Source: Argentina anserina
Taxonomy: Eukaryota > Streptophyta > Magnoliopsida > Rosales > Rosaceae
DNA: 64,000 bases
Assembly (NCBI RefSeq): GCF_933775445.1
Contig: NC_065872.1
Span: 8,556,001-8,620,000 of the forward strand
Direction: 5' to 3'
Notes under the pieces: generated by a model
What the model was told of the DNA's origin: nothing
What the model saw: the letters and a program-made list of their open reading frames with translations, nothing else
The model's database searches: none
Made by a program: the position numbers and the translations under genes
Shown here: positions 37,025 through 48,666 of the stretch, in pieces
Layout of the letters: each line of letters begins with the position of its first letter
Position numbering within the stretch: the first letter of the stretch is position 1

Positions 37025-37414
37025 TGTTACTGTGGGATTCCGACGGGACTAGAATCTTGAGCATCATGGGAAAATGCATAATCTCTGGCAACCTGCAAAT
37101 GAGCAAGACAATGTTAAGGGAGAAGACCGAATTGGCCGGCCTTCAACACTCCGCTGCCTAAGTCAGCTACATGATAATGTAGAGTATGTATGAGTATAGT
37201 GGAGAATGTAGACTTATCCAAATGGAGAGGGGGGAATGCCTATTTATAGGCGAGTGTGTGTTTAGTGAATGGCCATAATGTCCTTATGGGGCAATGTGAA
37301 GTTAGAACATGTTATACGGCTCGATCGAAGCCCAAAGTAGTGTAATAGGCTCCGGTGACTATGTTACGGCGAATGATCCAGATGTTTAGTCTCATAAAAG
37401 GCGTGATGTTAACA
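37025..37414 (-). repeat. Upstream LTR (390 bp) of the Gypsy-like element
   Basis: Minus-strand LTR starting TGTTAAC and ending AACA. It shares blocks such as CCGACGGG...CTTGAGCAT, TTACCCAAATGGAG-like and TATGTTACGGCGA with 21670-22036 in the same orientation. A TATTTATAGGC promoter-like stretch lies near 37235. The primer-binding-like TTTGGCGC follows immediately on the minus strand. Confidence 0.8.
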
Positions 37415-38541
37415 CAAACATTGATGTCAAACTAAGTAGTAGTTTTCATAAGTGCATGGAGTCATTGCTCATTATAAAAGACAATATGGATGATTTCATT
37501 CCCATATGTACCTATTCATAGATTTAGTGGAGGACAACTGGTAGACTCATATCGAAAGGGACTGGATTCTCATCTGGATATATGATCATATGTTATCAGA
37601 GCCATATATACATGCATGAAGCCATGAAGATACTATTGGTTGGTTCATGCAAAACTGCAGTTAACTATTACTGATGATCAGTTCATCGACCAGTCCTTCT
37701 CTTTGTATATAATTGATTTGATTGGCGTTGAAGAATTGCAAGAAAGGTTGTTTGAAGAAAAGATGACGCATCATATTCTTGTGTGTTTGAACTATTATTC
37801 CAGAAATTACCAAAGGAAACCTAATTTGCACAAGAACAATGAGGGTACTTTTGCATGGCCCACCACTAATATATATACCAAAGCTATTGAGAGCAACGGA
37901 CAATGATTTCTCACTATGAAAGAGAGATCGAACACAACCAAAGCCTACGAGATAGATTAATTCTAGAATAATTTACGATTTATTTGCATCACATAAAATA
38001 GTTGTTGACATATATGTCAATTTCATAATTCGCTGTGTGGCTATAATTTTATAGAAGTAGTAGCAAGAGTTTAATTATAAGAGATTATTAGCAGCAGTTG
38101 AGAATATTTTCCTTGCAAGTCTACATCCACTATATCTCAAAACAGTAAGCTAAACAAAGGCAACTTATTGGATTCATATTTACTAATTAGGTCATATCTC
38201 ACGCACTACGTGATTCACGATTTATTCGATGAAAACATGCATACGAAATAATAAATCGTATTGCGATGCAATAATATAACGTGTGAACTTGCTCTAGTTC
38301 CGACGGGTTGTTGCCCTAAGTTGGGATGGTGACGACGTTTGGAGCTAGGACGTTCGACTCAGGCGGAGCAAGAAGACAAGGAGTGGAGGGTGGTACGGTG
38401 GGAAGGTGGATGCATACGGCCGAGTATAGCCGGGAATCATGCGGTGGACTCCAAAGCACACACATACAAAGACATACCAAAAACCAAAGTAGGCGATACG
38501 CTGTCGTTTTCGAGGTAATGCGTTATAGCTGGCTAAGCCCT

Positions 38542-38640
38542 CATGACGTGGCGTCCCATCGCGCCCTTATCCTATTGACCGTTTCAAAAGGGACAGTAAC
38601 AGATTTTCCTCTCTTTGATTAACGGTGGTGCCACGTCATG
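38542..38640. repeat. Inverted repeat CATGACGTGGC / GCCACGTCATG
   Basis: Perfect 11-bp arms at 38542-38552 and 38630-38640 separated by 77 bp. Each arm contains GACGTGGC, a bZIP-type ACGT core. It could be a MITE remnant or a regulatory region. Confidence 0.6.
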
Positions 38641-40562
38641 TAAGGAGGGGTAGGATGGGAACTTCAGGTTTTATATGGGGACACGTGGGCGGCAGTTCTG
38701 CAGTTGGAGCTCAACGTCTGGGTCGAGGGTGTCGTTTTTTGTCTCTGTCTGGAAGCGGTGCCTAAGCTCGTTTTGCACGTGATGGGAGTAATGATTAGGA
38801 GGTTAATTATCCGGGCGTGGTAAGTGAAGCGGGTCGGGTTTTTTCGCGCTAAAGGGTTAGGCTAATCGGTTATGGATCCTCGAGTTTGTTACTGGCGTAC
38901 CATGTCATTTACTCATTTACCATGCATCGTTAATTTTGTTGCCACCCATAGCTCTGCAACGTATCCAATCCATCATTCTATGTCCTTGTTTTCAAATAAC
39001 AAAAATATTATAATATCCGAAATAACATACAGTAACTTGACACATTATGCTACATTATTTTAAGAAAAAGTTTTAATTTCGGTTGTTTGATATATCAGTT
39101 TTGTGCATGCATTTCACCCATCACATAAACTACAACTTATCTTCGTATATAGAAGTTAGAACCCACCTGGCTAGCATTGAATATTGTATGTACAAGTTTC
39201 AATGTCCTTCAATATTGAACACGATCTCTCTTATACTCAAATTTCTTTACATATTGATTCCTAACTGCTAAACTAAGCTCCATCGATCCATGCTAATTCC
39301 ATAAACATTGATATATTTTCAGACGTACACGTCCTAAAGAGATATCATAGTTTAACCAAATATGAACATATACATCACCTATATATATCATACATTTTTC
39401 TTCATCTAGCCATATCATCCTCATTTTGGTCAATAAATTACGTACACCTTTCTTGATATAGCAGGGAGGATTTGATTGTTGCTTTGGAGGATGCAAACCT
39501 CACGTGTGTTCCCTCTGTCGGAGGCGCCACCATGTGATAAAGGTTGTGCGACACATGCTCCGGCGGTTCAAGATAAAAAGCTGGTTCTTGTGCGTGTTAA
39601 GAGTTGATCGATCGTAATCAAATTCATCCATAGAAACATATAATTTTGAACAGGTAATTTTGGCTTGTCGCCGCTCTCTCCCTAAAAGTCTAACCCAACT
39701 GCTTGTCCAACTGCGCCATCATGCCTACGACGGCCGGCGTGCGGCGAGCGTGGTTGGACGGGCCTCGTGATCTAGAGTTGCTGAACATTTGAGTACAAGT
39801 TCCAAAAGTTGTGGAAGAATAATCCAAAGAAAGGTGAGCGGCGTGATACTTCTAAGATCCATCTCAGATCAAAACCGATTTGGATGGTGGGATGAGGAGA
39901 GGTTCTGCGGCAGTGATGGTGTTTGAAAGGACCGCTCATGGGTGCATAGGTGGAACTTTGTTGTGTTTCACCCTCTGGGGTTGAGAAGATCTAAGGGTGG
40001 TTGGGGTATTCGATCCCGTCGTGTTTCAGGTTCCTTATTGGGATCAGAGACAAGGGAGATCTGGCAGGCAAAATCTGTAGGTGATTTTGGTGCAATGACG
40101 TGACAAACTCTAATGGCATATATGAGACAATTTCAGCAACACTAGCGGTGCATCTCCTAGTCGGGTAATCTTCTCGTATTAGTGGCATGGTGTCCTAGGT
40201 TGCTAGGTCTTCTTTTGGTGGGTTTTTGTTTTAGCTGGTTATTTAGTTATTTTTATTTCATAGTAAATGGTGAGAATCGGGATAATGACCACTTTATGTG
40301 GGTTGTCCTGATGTAGATGCTGGTTGGCGGCGGCTGGGATTTGCTTGTAAATAAGTTGAATTTTGATCATATCTGAAGTTCTTTGGGTTATGTTTCTTGC
40401 TAAGTACTTTTTCTTGATTTTGTATTTTCTATTTTTCTTGAGAAGTAGGGGTGAGCGTAGTCTTGGATTAAGCACCTTAATTTGGTGCTATGTTTGTCCC
40501 CGGAATGCAGCGAGTACCTTGCATTGTCAATTGGTCGTTTCCTCCTAATAGTATGATCACCA

Positions 40563-40760
40563 AATTTTATGTTCGGTGGCAATATATTAGTAAAACTATT
40601 CGTATTAGCATCTTATGACTCGGTTTGAGCATTATCTTCCTTGTATGTTCGGTGATCCTAGTGGTAGGATTACCGAATTTTATGTTCGGTGGCAACATAT
40701 TGGGAAAACTATTCGTATTAGCATCTTATGACTCAGTTTGAGCATTATCTTCCTTGTATG
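40563..40760. repeat. 113-bp tandem duplication, two near-identical copies
   Basis: The stretch TTTTATGTTCGGTGGCAA through CATCTTATGACTC and TTATCTTCCTTGTATGT occurs twice, offset by 113 bp, with a few substitutions. It is intergenic. Confidence 0.85.
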
Positions 40761-43389
40761 TCGCCAAAATTGTAAAGCATATAGAGGTGTCAAAGTTGCA
40801 ATCTTTGTCATTTGGGGTTTGATATAATACATCAGTTGTTTGGTTGAGATTCCTGCTGTGATTTTAAGGTTTTCTATGTTGAATTGCTGTAATTTGGGGT
40901 TAACATTTTATGTCCCTCTCTGTATTTTGTGATTTCCTTAATAAGGGCTGTTATTTAGTCATACTTCTCAAAAATAAAATTGAACATGTATTCAATTCAG
41001 TTAATGTCAATAGGATCCATAGATCTGTGGTTGATGTTAAAATTGAATATGTAGTTTGATTTGGTTGATCTTTTATTTGATGAAATATTCTTTGTTATTA
41101 TATGATTAGTTTTTTATCAGACGCGAAATACTGTTAGTTGAAACGAAAAACATGACAAGGAAAAAAATTAGAACTCATATAGTTACCATTATTCAACCAG
41201 ATCTACATGTGAGAGTTTAATTAATTATTATGTGCTCTAAGATGATGTGTGAGATTCAATTTTAATGTGTGATGATACAAAGTTCAATTTATAATTTTAT
41301 TCTCATTTTGAATCATTTAAAGTCCGTGTATTCACTTTAAGGGGAATATGAATTGAAGTAGAAACAATTAATTTCATATCACTTTTAGGTTAGAAGCTGC
41401 ATACTGTTCTTCTTGCATTATAATCACTAACACCTGCTAGATAAAACATCATGAATGTTCATCCAAAACAGCCGGATTATGATATATTTATAAAAGTACT
41501 ACCACTCTATCACACCCTAATTCTCCTTTGATGGAGCTAAAACCATCTTTTTAGTCGACTATGCTTCTGATGAACAATTTGACATGATGCATCTGATAAA
41601 ATTCGATTGCTAGAAAAAAGCACACTATTTTTCTTTAGACAAAAGTTTTGGTAGACCGTAAGAAACAAATACATATCTCAACTATGCGTAGTATAACGTA
41701 AGAAACAGTTGTAATATTATAACAAAGTAAACGTGTTTTTTTTTAACGGTGAACAAATTCCTAACTTAGCCTTGTTTAAGAATTATCATTTTTAATTAGT
41801 ACAGATTTAGAAGAATAATCTATTGTTACATATGTTGCCAACTGCATTGTAGAGTTCGGATGTTCTCCTCAGTCTCTTTAATTTGGTTTTCTCGTCTTTC
41901 CATTTTTGTGTTTCTAGCGTCCAATTTCGATCAGTTGAGAATGAGTTGAGAGGGAAATTTTTGTGGTGGGTATTTTTTTTTTTTTTACAAAATAATCCCT
42001 CATAAAAAAAAGCACAAAAACCTAACAGTAGAAACTAGAATTTGGTTTTCAAAATAATACCAGATGCATAGCACCAATCTCCATCAGTCCATCTGTAACA
42101 ACAGTCAAGTACCATTATTTTAGGGTTAGGGCAGAGATTATAAAACACAGTTACCCCACACCACCCTCCCTCAGTCCCTCCCCATGTATATACAACAAAA
42201 AACCAGAGCATTAGGTAGTAGTAGGTACTACGTACGATGCTAACCGAAACAGATACGGATCGATACGCTTCATTCAAACTCATTTAACTACCACCAAATC
42301 CTCCCCTTCAACAATAATCACATTAAACTAAGCCACCACAGATCTTAATCTTATTCCCACCGAATCTCACCTCGTGTGATTACTGACAATTGGATTCTGC
42401 TTAATCCAGCTTTTATGTTAAGTAAAATCAGATTAATCCCCAGACGAAGGTGCCTGGTTATGGAGATCGAGCTAGATTGTTCCGTACAGATTTATATATT
42501 AAGAGAGAGAGAGAGAGCGAAGAGGGGACACTGCGACATGTCGGTGGGTGGGAGGATGAAGATAGGCCGTTTATGGTGGTGGTGGTGGCGGCAATGGCAG
42601 GTTTACAGGCTGGACCGATGGGATGGATGGCCCGTAATGATTGGCCCTCCGATTTGGGCCTTCTTTGTCGTCTAGTGAGTCCTTTTTTTATTTTTTATTG
42701 AAATGTTATAAAAAGGAGGGAAATATCCCACACGGAAATGCTATACAACTGGCTTCCTCGGTCAAACTCACATCTTACCCAACTCAACCGTTATCAACTT
42801 AAAAAACCATCCTTATCTCTTCAATAAATATTCTCTTTTAACTCTATTTTTCTATATTTTGCCCCATAATTATGGATACATCTACTCAAAACTACTAATT
42901 CATTTATTTCCTTTCATTAATGAATTGGGAGCAACGAATGTCACTATTATCGATCTCTGAAGTGTTCAGATCCATGTATCGCAAATTTAATAAATGCAAT
43001 CTTCTTTTATTTATTTTTTTCAAATTTGTTTGCTATTATTTCCTATTTTCCCTTCCATTTTCAGTTCAAGTTTTCCGTAATTTAAAATTTAAAATTTATT
43101 TATTCAGACAAAAGAGAAGTCACTTGAGTGAAGAAGACGCTCCGGCAGCGCCCGCCCATTAAAGAAAAAGAAATAAAATAAAGCAAACTTCTCAAAAAGA
43201 AAAGCAAAACCAAAAAAACCGGTGATGTGTTAGCGCAGTTCGGACGTGACGCGTGTCCGTTAGCCAGCTGTATCCCAAACCCAATAAACCAACCGATTGC
43301 CTGGAACAAGCGGTGCCTCTTTAACCCCAACTCCCAAGCACTCCTCCTCAACCCTTTACCTGCTCCACCGGTCACCTCCCCTCTCCTCT

Positions 43390-43397
43390 TATATAAA
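43390..43397 (+). promoter_or_regulatory. TATA box of the MYB gene
   Basis: TATATAAA lies 144-151 bp upstream of the MYB start codon. It is followed by a pyrimidine-rich leader (CTCCCTCTCCC) typical of plant transcription starts. Confidence 0.65.
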
Positions 43398-43540
43398 CCC
43401 CCTTCTCTCCCTCTCCCATTTCGTTTTTAATTTCCCATAACCAGAAAAAGCTTCAAAACTCCCAAAAAAATCAAACCCATCTCCATTGTTTGCTTCTATT
43501 ATCTTTTGTGCAATCAAGACTAGCCGATCCGCCACGAAAT

Positions 43541-44464
43541 ATGAACAGGAAGGAAATGGATCGGATCAAGGGCCCGTGGAGCCCTGAGGAGGACGACGCG
43601 CTGCAGAGCCTGGTGCAGAAGCACGGACCTCGGAACTGGTCCTTGATAAGCAAGGCAATTCCTGGGAGGTCCGGCAAGTCGTGCCGGCTCCGGTGGTGCA
43701 ACCAGCTCTCGCCGCAGGTGGAGCACCGCGCTTTCACCGCGGAGGAGGACGACACCATCATCCGGGCCCACGCGCGGTTCGGGAACAAGTGGGCCACAAT
43801 TGCCAGGCTGCTCAACGGCCGCACCGACAACGCGATCAAGAACCACTGGAACTCGACGCTCAAGAGGAAGTGCTCTTCGATTAGCGACGAAGGGTTCGTG
43901 GGGGGAGGGTACGAAGGTCATTTCTCCGAGCAGCCGCCTCTGAAGAGGTCGGTGAGCGCCGGGTCGGGGCTGCCCGTGTCCACGGAGCTGTTCATGAACC
44001 CGGGCAGCCCGTCCGGGTCGGATTTGAGCGACTCTAGCGTGCAGGTGATGTCACCCTCCCACGTGTACAGGCCCGTGGCGCGATCTGGCGGGGTTCTACC
44101 GCCAGTAGAAACGACGTCGTCTTCCAATAACAACAGAAATATCAACCTCAACAGTGATCCTCCAACTTCTCTATCTCTCTCGCTCCCGGGTGTTGACAGC
44201 TGTGAGGTGTCTAACCCATTGGGTGCGGCCGAGTCGACGCAGAACCACCAGGCTGCGGCTGCTGCTGCTAATCAGCCGGCGGCGTACGATCAGATGAGGA
44301 GCTTTCCGGCGGAGCTGCTGGAGCTGGTGCAGGGGATGATAAAGGAGGAGGTGAGGAGCTATATGGAGGGGTTGGAGCAGAGTGGGTTTGGGGTGATGAG
44401 GCAGCAGAATACTGGGTTTAGGAATGTTGCGGTGAAGCGAATTGGGATCAGCAGAATTGAGTGA
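43541..44464 (+). CDS. R2R3-MYB transcription factor, subgroup 22 (MYB44/70/73/77 type), 307 aa
   Basis: Nuclear DNA-binding regulator; subgroup 22 members act in abscisic acid, auxin and stress responses. It is intronless, as the subgroup is. R2 occupies about residues 9-59 ([12 protein letters not shown]...[21 protein letters not shown]) and R3 about 60-111 ([10 protein letters not shown]...[20 protein letters not shown]), ending STLKRKC. All regularly spaced Trp or equivalent aromatic residues are present. Downstream are the subgroup [12 protein letters not shown] motif, SGSDLSDSS, and an LxLxL repression-like motif (SLSLSLPG, about 208-215). [11 protein letters not shown] block and the terminal IGISRIE also fit the subgroup. 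Start: the ATG at 43541 gives [13 protein letters not shown]; the internal ATG at 43556 (MDRIKGPW) aligns better with Arabidopsis relatives and could be used as well. The coding part is clearly GC-richer than its surroundings. Confidence 0.95.
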   Translation: MNRKEMDRIKGPWSPEEDDALQSLVQKHGPRNWSLISKAIPGRSGKSCRLRWCNQLSPQVEHRAFTAEEDDTIIRAHARFGNKWATIARLLNGRTDNAIKNHWNSTLKRKCSSISDEGFVGGGYEGHFSEQPPLKRSVSAGSGLPVSTELFMNPGSPSGSDLSDSSVQVMSPSHVYRPVARSGGVLPPVETTSSSNNNRNINLNSDPPTSLSLSLPGVDSCEVSNPLGAAESTQNHQAAAAAANQPAAYDQMRSFPAELLELVQGMIKEEVRSYMEGLEQSGFGVMRQQNTGFRNVAVKRIGISRIE

Positions 44465-44718
44465 GTTAGTGGGTAGTTTGAGTGGGAAGCTCAATGCAAG
44501 GGTTTGAGCTTTGGAGGAAGTAAGGGGTAGTTTTTACTAGATAGGGGAAAGGGTGCAAAAATGGTGGAAGTTGGGGGGAGCAGAAGATAAAACTGGGCTG
44601 GTTGGGGGCTGGCTGGAGTGTTCTTTTAATTTTTTCGCTTTCGTTAGGAAAAATAATTTTAATAATATCGGTTAATGTACAGAGTAATGAGAGAGATGAT
44701 GATGATGAAAAAGCCATC

Positions 44719-45033
44719 CATGAAAAATTTAAGAAAAAAAGAAGAAAAAAAAGTAGAGGAGAGGATAAATGGATCTTCAAAATTTCAGTCTTTTAATCCT
44801 TTTTTTTCTTTCTTGGTTTCTTGTTCTTGCTTATCTTGTTTGAGGTGTTAAAATCAACTGGTTCATTTGAATGATGAGAACATGAAAAATTTAAGAAAAA
44901 AAAGTAGAGGAGAGGACAAATGGATCTTCAAAATTTCAGTCTTTTAATCCTTTTTCTTTCTTTCTTGGTTTCTTGTTCTTGCTTATCTTGTTTGAGGTGT
45001 TAAAATCAACTGGTTCATTTGAATGATGAGAAT
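44719..45033. repeat. About 160-bp tandem duplication downstream of the MYB gene
   Basis: The segment starting CATGAAAAATTTAAG at 44719 recurs at 44881, including GGATCTTCAAAATTTCAG and CAACTGGTTCATTTGAATG. Copies differ by a few indels in A- and T-runs. It lies 255 bp past the MYB stop and may fall in the 3' UTR or just beyond it. Confidence 0.88.
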
Positions 45034-45174
45034 AATTGGATAGTCTAAGATGAGGACAACTGAACTGTAAAAACAAAATGGGATTTGGACCATATATAAG
45101 TCAAGAAGGATACGTTAAACAGCACTCATTACCAACTACTCTTCCATACTGCAATTAAATCTGAAAATTTTGAT

Positions 45175-45391
45175 CTTATTATAGTAACGAAATTAAAATA
45201 ATAACAACATAAAAAAATAAAACATAATTTTGTATTGATTGATAATGCGGCTTTAAAAATAGACATTACATAATCACAATCCCGTAAGATTCGGAATCCT
45301 AATTTATTACAGAGATGCGAATCTATTTCTACCGAAAAACCTAATAAGACTAAGACACACACAAGAGTAAAATAGTAATTCTTCCGAACTA
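45175..45391 (-). repeat. 3' LTR of the second Copia element (diverged)
   Basis: On the minus strand it runs GTTCGGAAGAATTACTATTT ... GATTATGTAATG ... GTTGTTATTATT and matches the other LTRs. The start has lost the TGTTCCGGG form and the end is not exact. Confidence 0.7.
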
Positions 45392-46249
45392 GAGCTATGT
45401 CAATAGAACAATGCAAGTTCAATGACGATGTATAGGCGCATAGTTAATCACATCATAATGTGCAATAGTGTCTCAACAACACTAACATATATGAATCCAT
45501 TGTTCATTGAATCTCTTCATTATTTTTACTTAAATGAAATAGAGAATTAAGAATTAGCTTTCATATAAACACATATGAGTATAAGTTCTTACAACCGATT
45601 GTATTACGTTCTCTCAAACGTTGCAATTTGATTTCATAAGGTCTCTGTGGTCAAGAGGCATTTAATTAAGCAATTAAGGTCTTTCGGGCACTTTTATATC
45701 TGTGTCAAGATCCTTGTATAGATATGATATGACCACTATCATATGCTGCAAATTAGTTTTCATGGACACTACTGATCAAGTAGGGGAAACAATTATGTCC
45801 ATAATGAGAAAATATAACTCATCGTAGTCAATACTTGGATAATGAGAGAATCTTTGCATCATAAGTCCTGAAAATATCGCATGATTCCATCATTCTCATT
45901 ACTTACGAACAACGACTAACATAACAAGTTTAGTTCAGCGTGTATTGATTTTTTCCACTTCGGTCAAGTTGCTCATCGTTGATAATTTACAACAGAATAA
46001 GAGCATAAACGAATACATCATCAATCATGAGAGATCAATCCATTAACATACGCACGCTTATACGATCAATTTGAGAGATTTTTATTCTTCTCTAACATCA
46101 ACAAATGGAGTCTGTATCGTCCCACAAAAACTTAATTGATACACATGTTTAGATAATATCTCTTGATGATGGGCGAAATACTTGTGCCTACGCACCTCGC
46201 TTCTTTCTGGTTTTGATTCCAGAGAATAATAGTCTCCCCCTCATCTAGG

Positions 46250-47170
46250 TAGGAGCCAAGATCGAAGCTATGACCCTTACTAGTCCATCTTTGCGTTTGC
46301 TGCCCTTGTTTTGTGGTGCAATACAACGGGCGCCGACCACACCACAAAGTATAATTGTGTCATCGTCGGCTTCATTCCCACTGTCAGGGATGGTGCCAAC
46401 GGTGCTAGGACCATGTCATATGAAATTCTCCCTTATTTCGGGAGTTCCAACCTTATCGGTACATCTCGTCACTTTCGCAATATCGGTAAAGTCATTGAGT
46501 ATTGAATCTTTGACTCTCTGGAGGTCGATAATGCTTTACACTTCTTGCTTACTCAGAGCAGTGCGAGATCTTAATGAGACATAGTGTCACACCACGTCAA
46601 TTCCTGGTGTTAAAACTGGAATGAGAGCATTCCATATCTCACCCTAACAACGGGAAGTATGTCTCATCAAAGTGACTATCTACTAATATATCGCAGGATA
46701 GAAATCCACGGTTATAGATTGGAAACAGCGGACAAGTGTTGGTGATTCATAAATCATAACAAACCAAAATACTTAATCGTTTCATGTAGACCCATTGAGA
46801 TTACTACAATAGAGGCACATAAGCAACTTAACCAAATAGGCGGTAGTGAAAAAAACGTTGACATCGTATCCAGTAACCATCTGGTATGTACTAAACGCTT
46901 GACAAGTTGTGGGTTTGAAACCAATAAGTGTCACTACATGCAACACCATTATATATCCCCATGCAAAGACTGGTAGGTTAGTACCCATAATCAAGTCCAA
47001 GCCTCTGCTATATCGTGCAGTGAATGAACATGAAGAACAATATGTTCAACGACGATCCTAGTAGATATGCAAAATGAAATCATCAAAAGTCTTGGAGGTG
47101 AACTCTCCAATGATATCCAATCGAATAGATTTGAGAGAATGGGAAGGGTGGTAAGCCCATAGTATGATGA
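46250..47170 (-). pseudogene. Decayed Copia integrase / integrase-RT linker
   Basis: Minus-strand readings include LKSIRLDIIGEF near 47100, NLPVFAWGY and TYQMVTGYDVNV near 46870-46970, and IIDLQRVKDSILNDFTDIAKVTR near 46480-46530. In order these correspond to the integrase core, its C-terminal part and the linker to reverse transcriptase in plant Copia elements. Frames are broken by stops and shifts; no intact reverse transcriptase was seen. Confidence 0.65.
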
Positions 47171-47983
47171 TCAAATCTAAAAACTTAGCAAATGCAGCGT
47201 TCCTTGTGGATAGCAAAGCGACATGTGACCACCGTGTCGATGCTCTTAACCTATACCATAAAAAAACTGAAAATGTTCGAATTCGGTTGGATATGATCCA
47301 CTAATGTCACCTTAAATACTTTGTAAAAATTAAATGTTCTCGGTTGGAGCCTTAGCAAATGAAGGACTTCCTTGAATCTAGCAAGAGAACAAGCTTTGCA
47401 AAATGAGCGATGGACATCAGAGATTGCAATGGATGCATTAGAAAACATAGGAGGCATCACAAGCTCCTGTGAAGGAGGGGATGTCGCCACCAACGACCTG
47501 AATGTCATGGAGCTTCCGAGAGGGGCATACTCGGCCTCACAGTGCATGGCACGGATAGGCACAGCCTCATCGTGTTGGGCACGGGTGAAGTGGTGCTCCA
47601 ATCACTCCGTGAACATGAAAAATAGATCATGTGAATTTCAAAAAACTCTAATAATCACATCTCATTCAAAATGACCAAAAATGATCATGTCAAAACCGAT
47701 AAAACAGCAAAACCGAACCCATGATTCAAAGAATTTTGAGTTACATAAAGCTATTACTGCAGACAAGCAAAGCTATGTCAGCAGGCTAACAAAGCTACTG
47801 CTGAAGTTTGAAAAGCTACTGTTAATGAAATCTGACAGATTTATTCATCTCTATTCTCACCACAAATATCAAGATGAAAATTTATCATTGGCATGTATAG
47901 TCTTTTAAAACTTAGCAAGGCACGAAGGTATAAAACACAATCTTTGCACGAGATCCATAAAACAACTACATGTCCCATAGAAC

Positions 47984-48666
47984 TGGGGGGTGTAAATGAC
48001 CCGAGCCGAGTCAAATACTACGTTGTTCATGTTTGGCTCATTTTCATTCGATCGAGTTCGAGCCGAGCCAAAATTTGATTTTTGTACTTCATATTCAAAC
48101 TCGGCTCGGCTTGAAAAAGCTCGAGCTGGGTTCGGGTCGGCTCATTTTATTAGATTAGATCGAATTCGAATCAAGCCGGCTTGAATCATACGAAATTAAA
48201 ATTTTAAAATTTAGAGATTAAAAAGAAAATTCAGAATCTAATTTCATAGCATTACACAAATTCCCTTTTATTTGTAATAAACTAAAAATAACAAATCAAA
48301 CTCGTTATAGAACTTAAAGTTTTTAACTAATTATTCTAGAAAGAAATATTTCAGCACTTTCAAACTATTATTATATTTTTAATATTATTTATCATATAAA
48401 CATTATACATTATATATACTATAAAACTTAATAAGTCAAGCTTAATTAATAAATGAGCCAAGCATTTAACAAGCTCGAGCTAGCTCGCGCGTTTAACGAG
48501 TCGAACGAGCTGAATACTTGTTGTTCAAGCTCGGCTCATTATTAAGATCGGGCTAAATATTGAGCTCAAACTCGATTCATTTAACTTTACGAGCTCGAGC
48601 CGAACGAGCTAAAATCGAGCTGAACAGGAGTCGAACACGAGCGGCTCGAGCCTACTTACAGCCCTA
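47984..48666. mobile_element. 683-bp hAT element inserted in the second Copia element
   Basis: Ends are TGGGGGGTGTAAATGACCC and, as complement, TAGGGCTGTAAGTAGGCTC. Flanks are CATAGAAC (47976-47983) and CGTAGAAC (48667-48674). The first Copia copy shows the empty site near 26745-26765. Subterminal sequence is rich in GAGCTCGAGC/CTCGGCTC motifs. There is no transposase. Confidence 0.88.

Larger units (their letters stand above)
21670..37414 (-). mobile_element. Large non-autonomous Gypsy-like LTR element containing nested insertions
   Basis: Two related LTRs on the minus strand bracket this span: 37025-37414 (390 bp) and an interrupted copy, 21670-22036 plus 29234-29259 (393 bp when rejoined). 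The upstream LTR begins TGTTAACATCACGCC and ends CCCACAGTAACA. It is followed on the minus strand by TTTGGCGCTAGAACG, a primer-binding-site-like start. The interior (about 29260-37024) has no pol genes, only degenerate minisatellite-like repeats, two hAT elements and another LTR, so the element resembles a large retrotransposon derivative. No matching 5-bp target duplication was found at the outer ends, so pairing the two LTRs as one insertion is tentative. Confidence 0.6.
37420..43380. other. 6-kb intergenic region upstream of the MYB gene
   Basis: No gene was recognised; ORFs up to 98 codons have no family resemblance. Visible items: a hairpin with 11-bp arms at 38542/38640, an ACACGTGGGC G-box-like site near 38681-38690, a 113-bp tandem duplication at 40563-40760, and a GA-rich run near 42504-42518. 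The final 500 bp probably include MYB promoter elements. Confidence 0.45.

Noticed and set aside
43471..44494. Several long antisense and alternate-frame ORFs (up to 133 codons) across the MYB gene
   Set aside because: They are shadows of a GC-rich coding region; the plus-strand MYB reading explains the locus.
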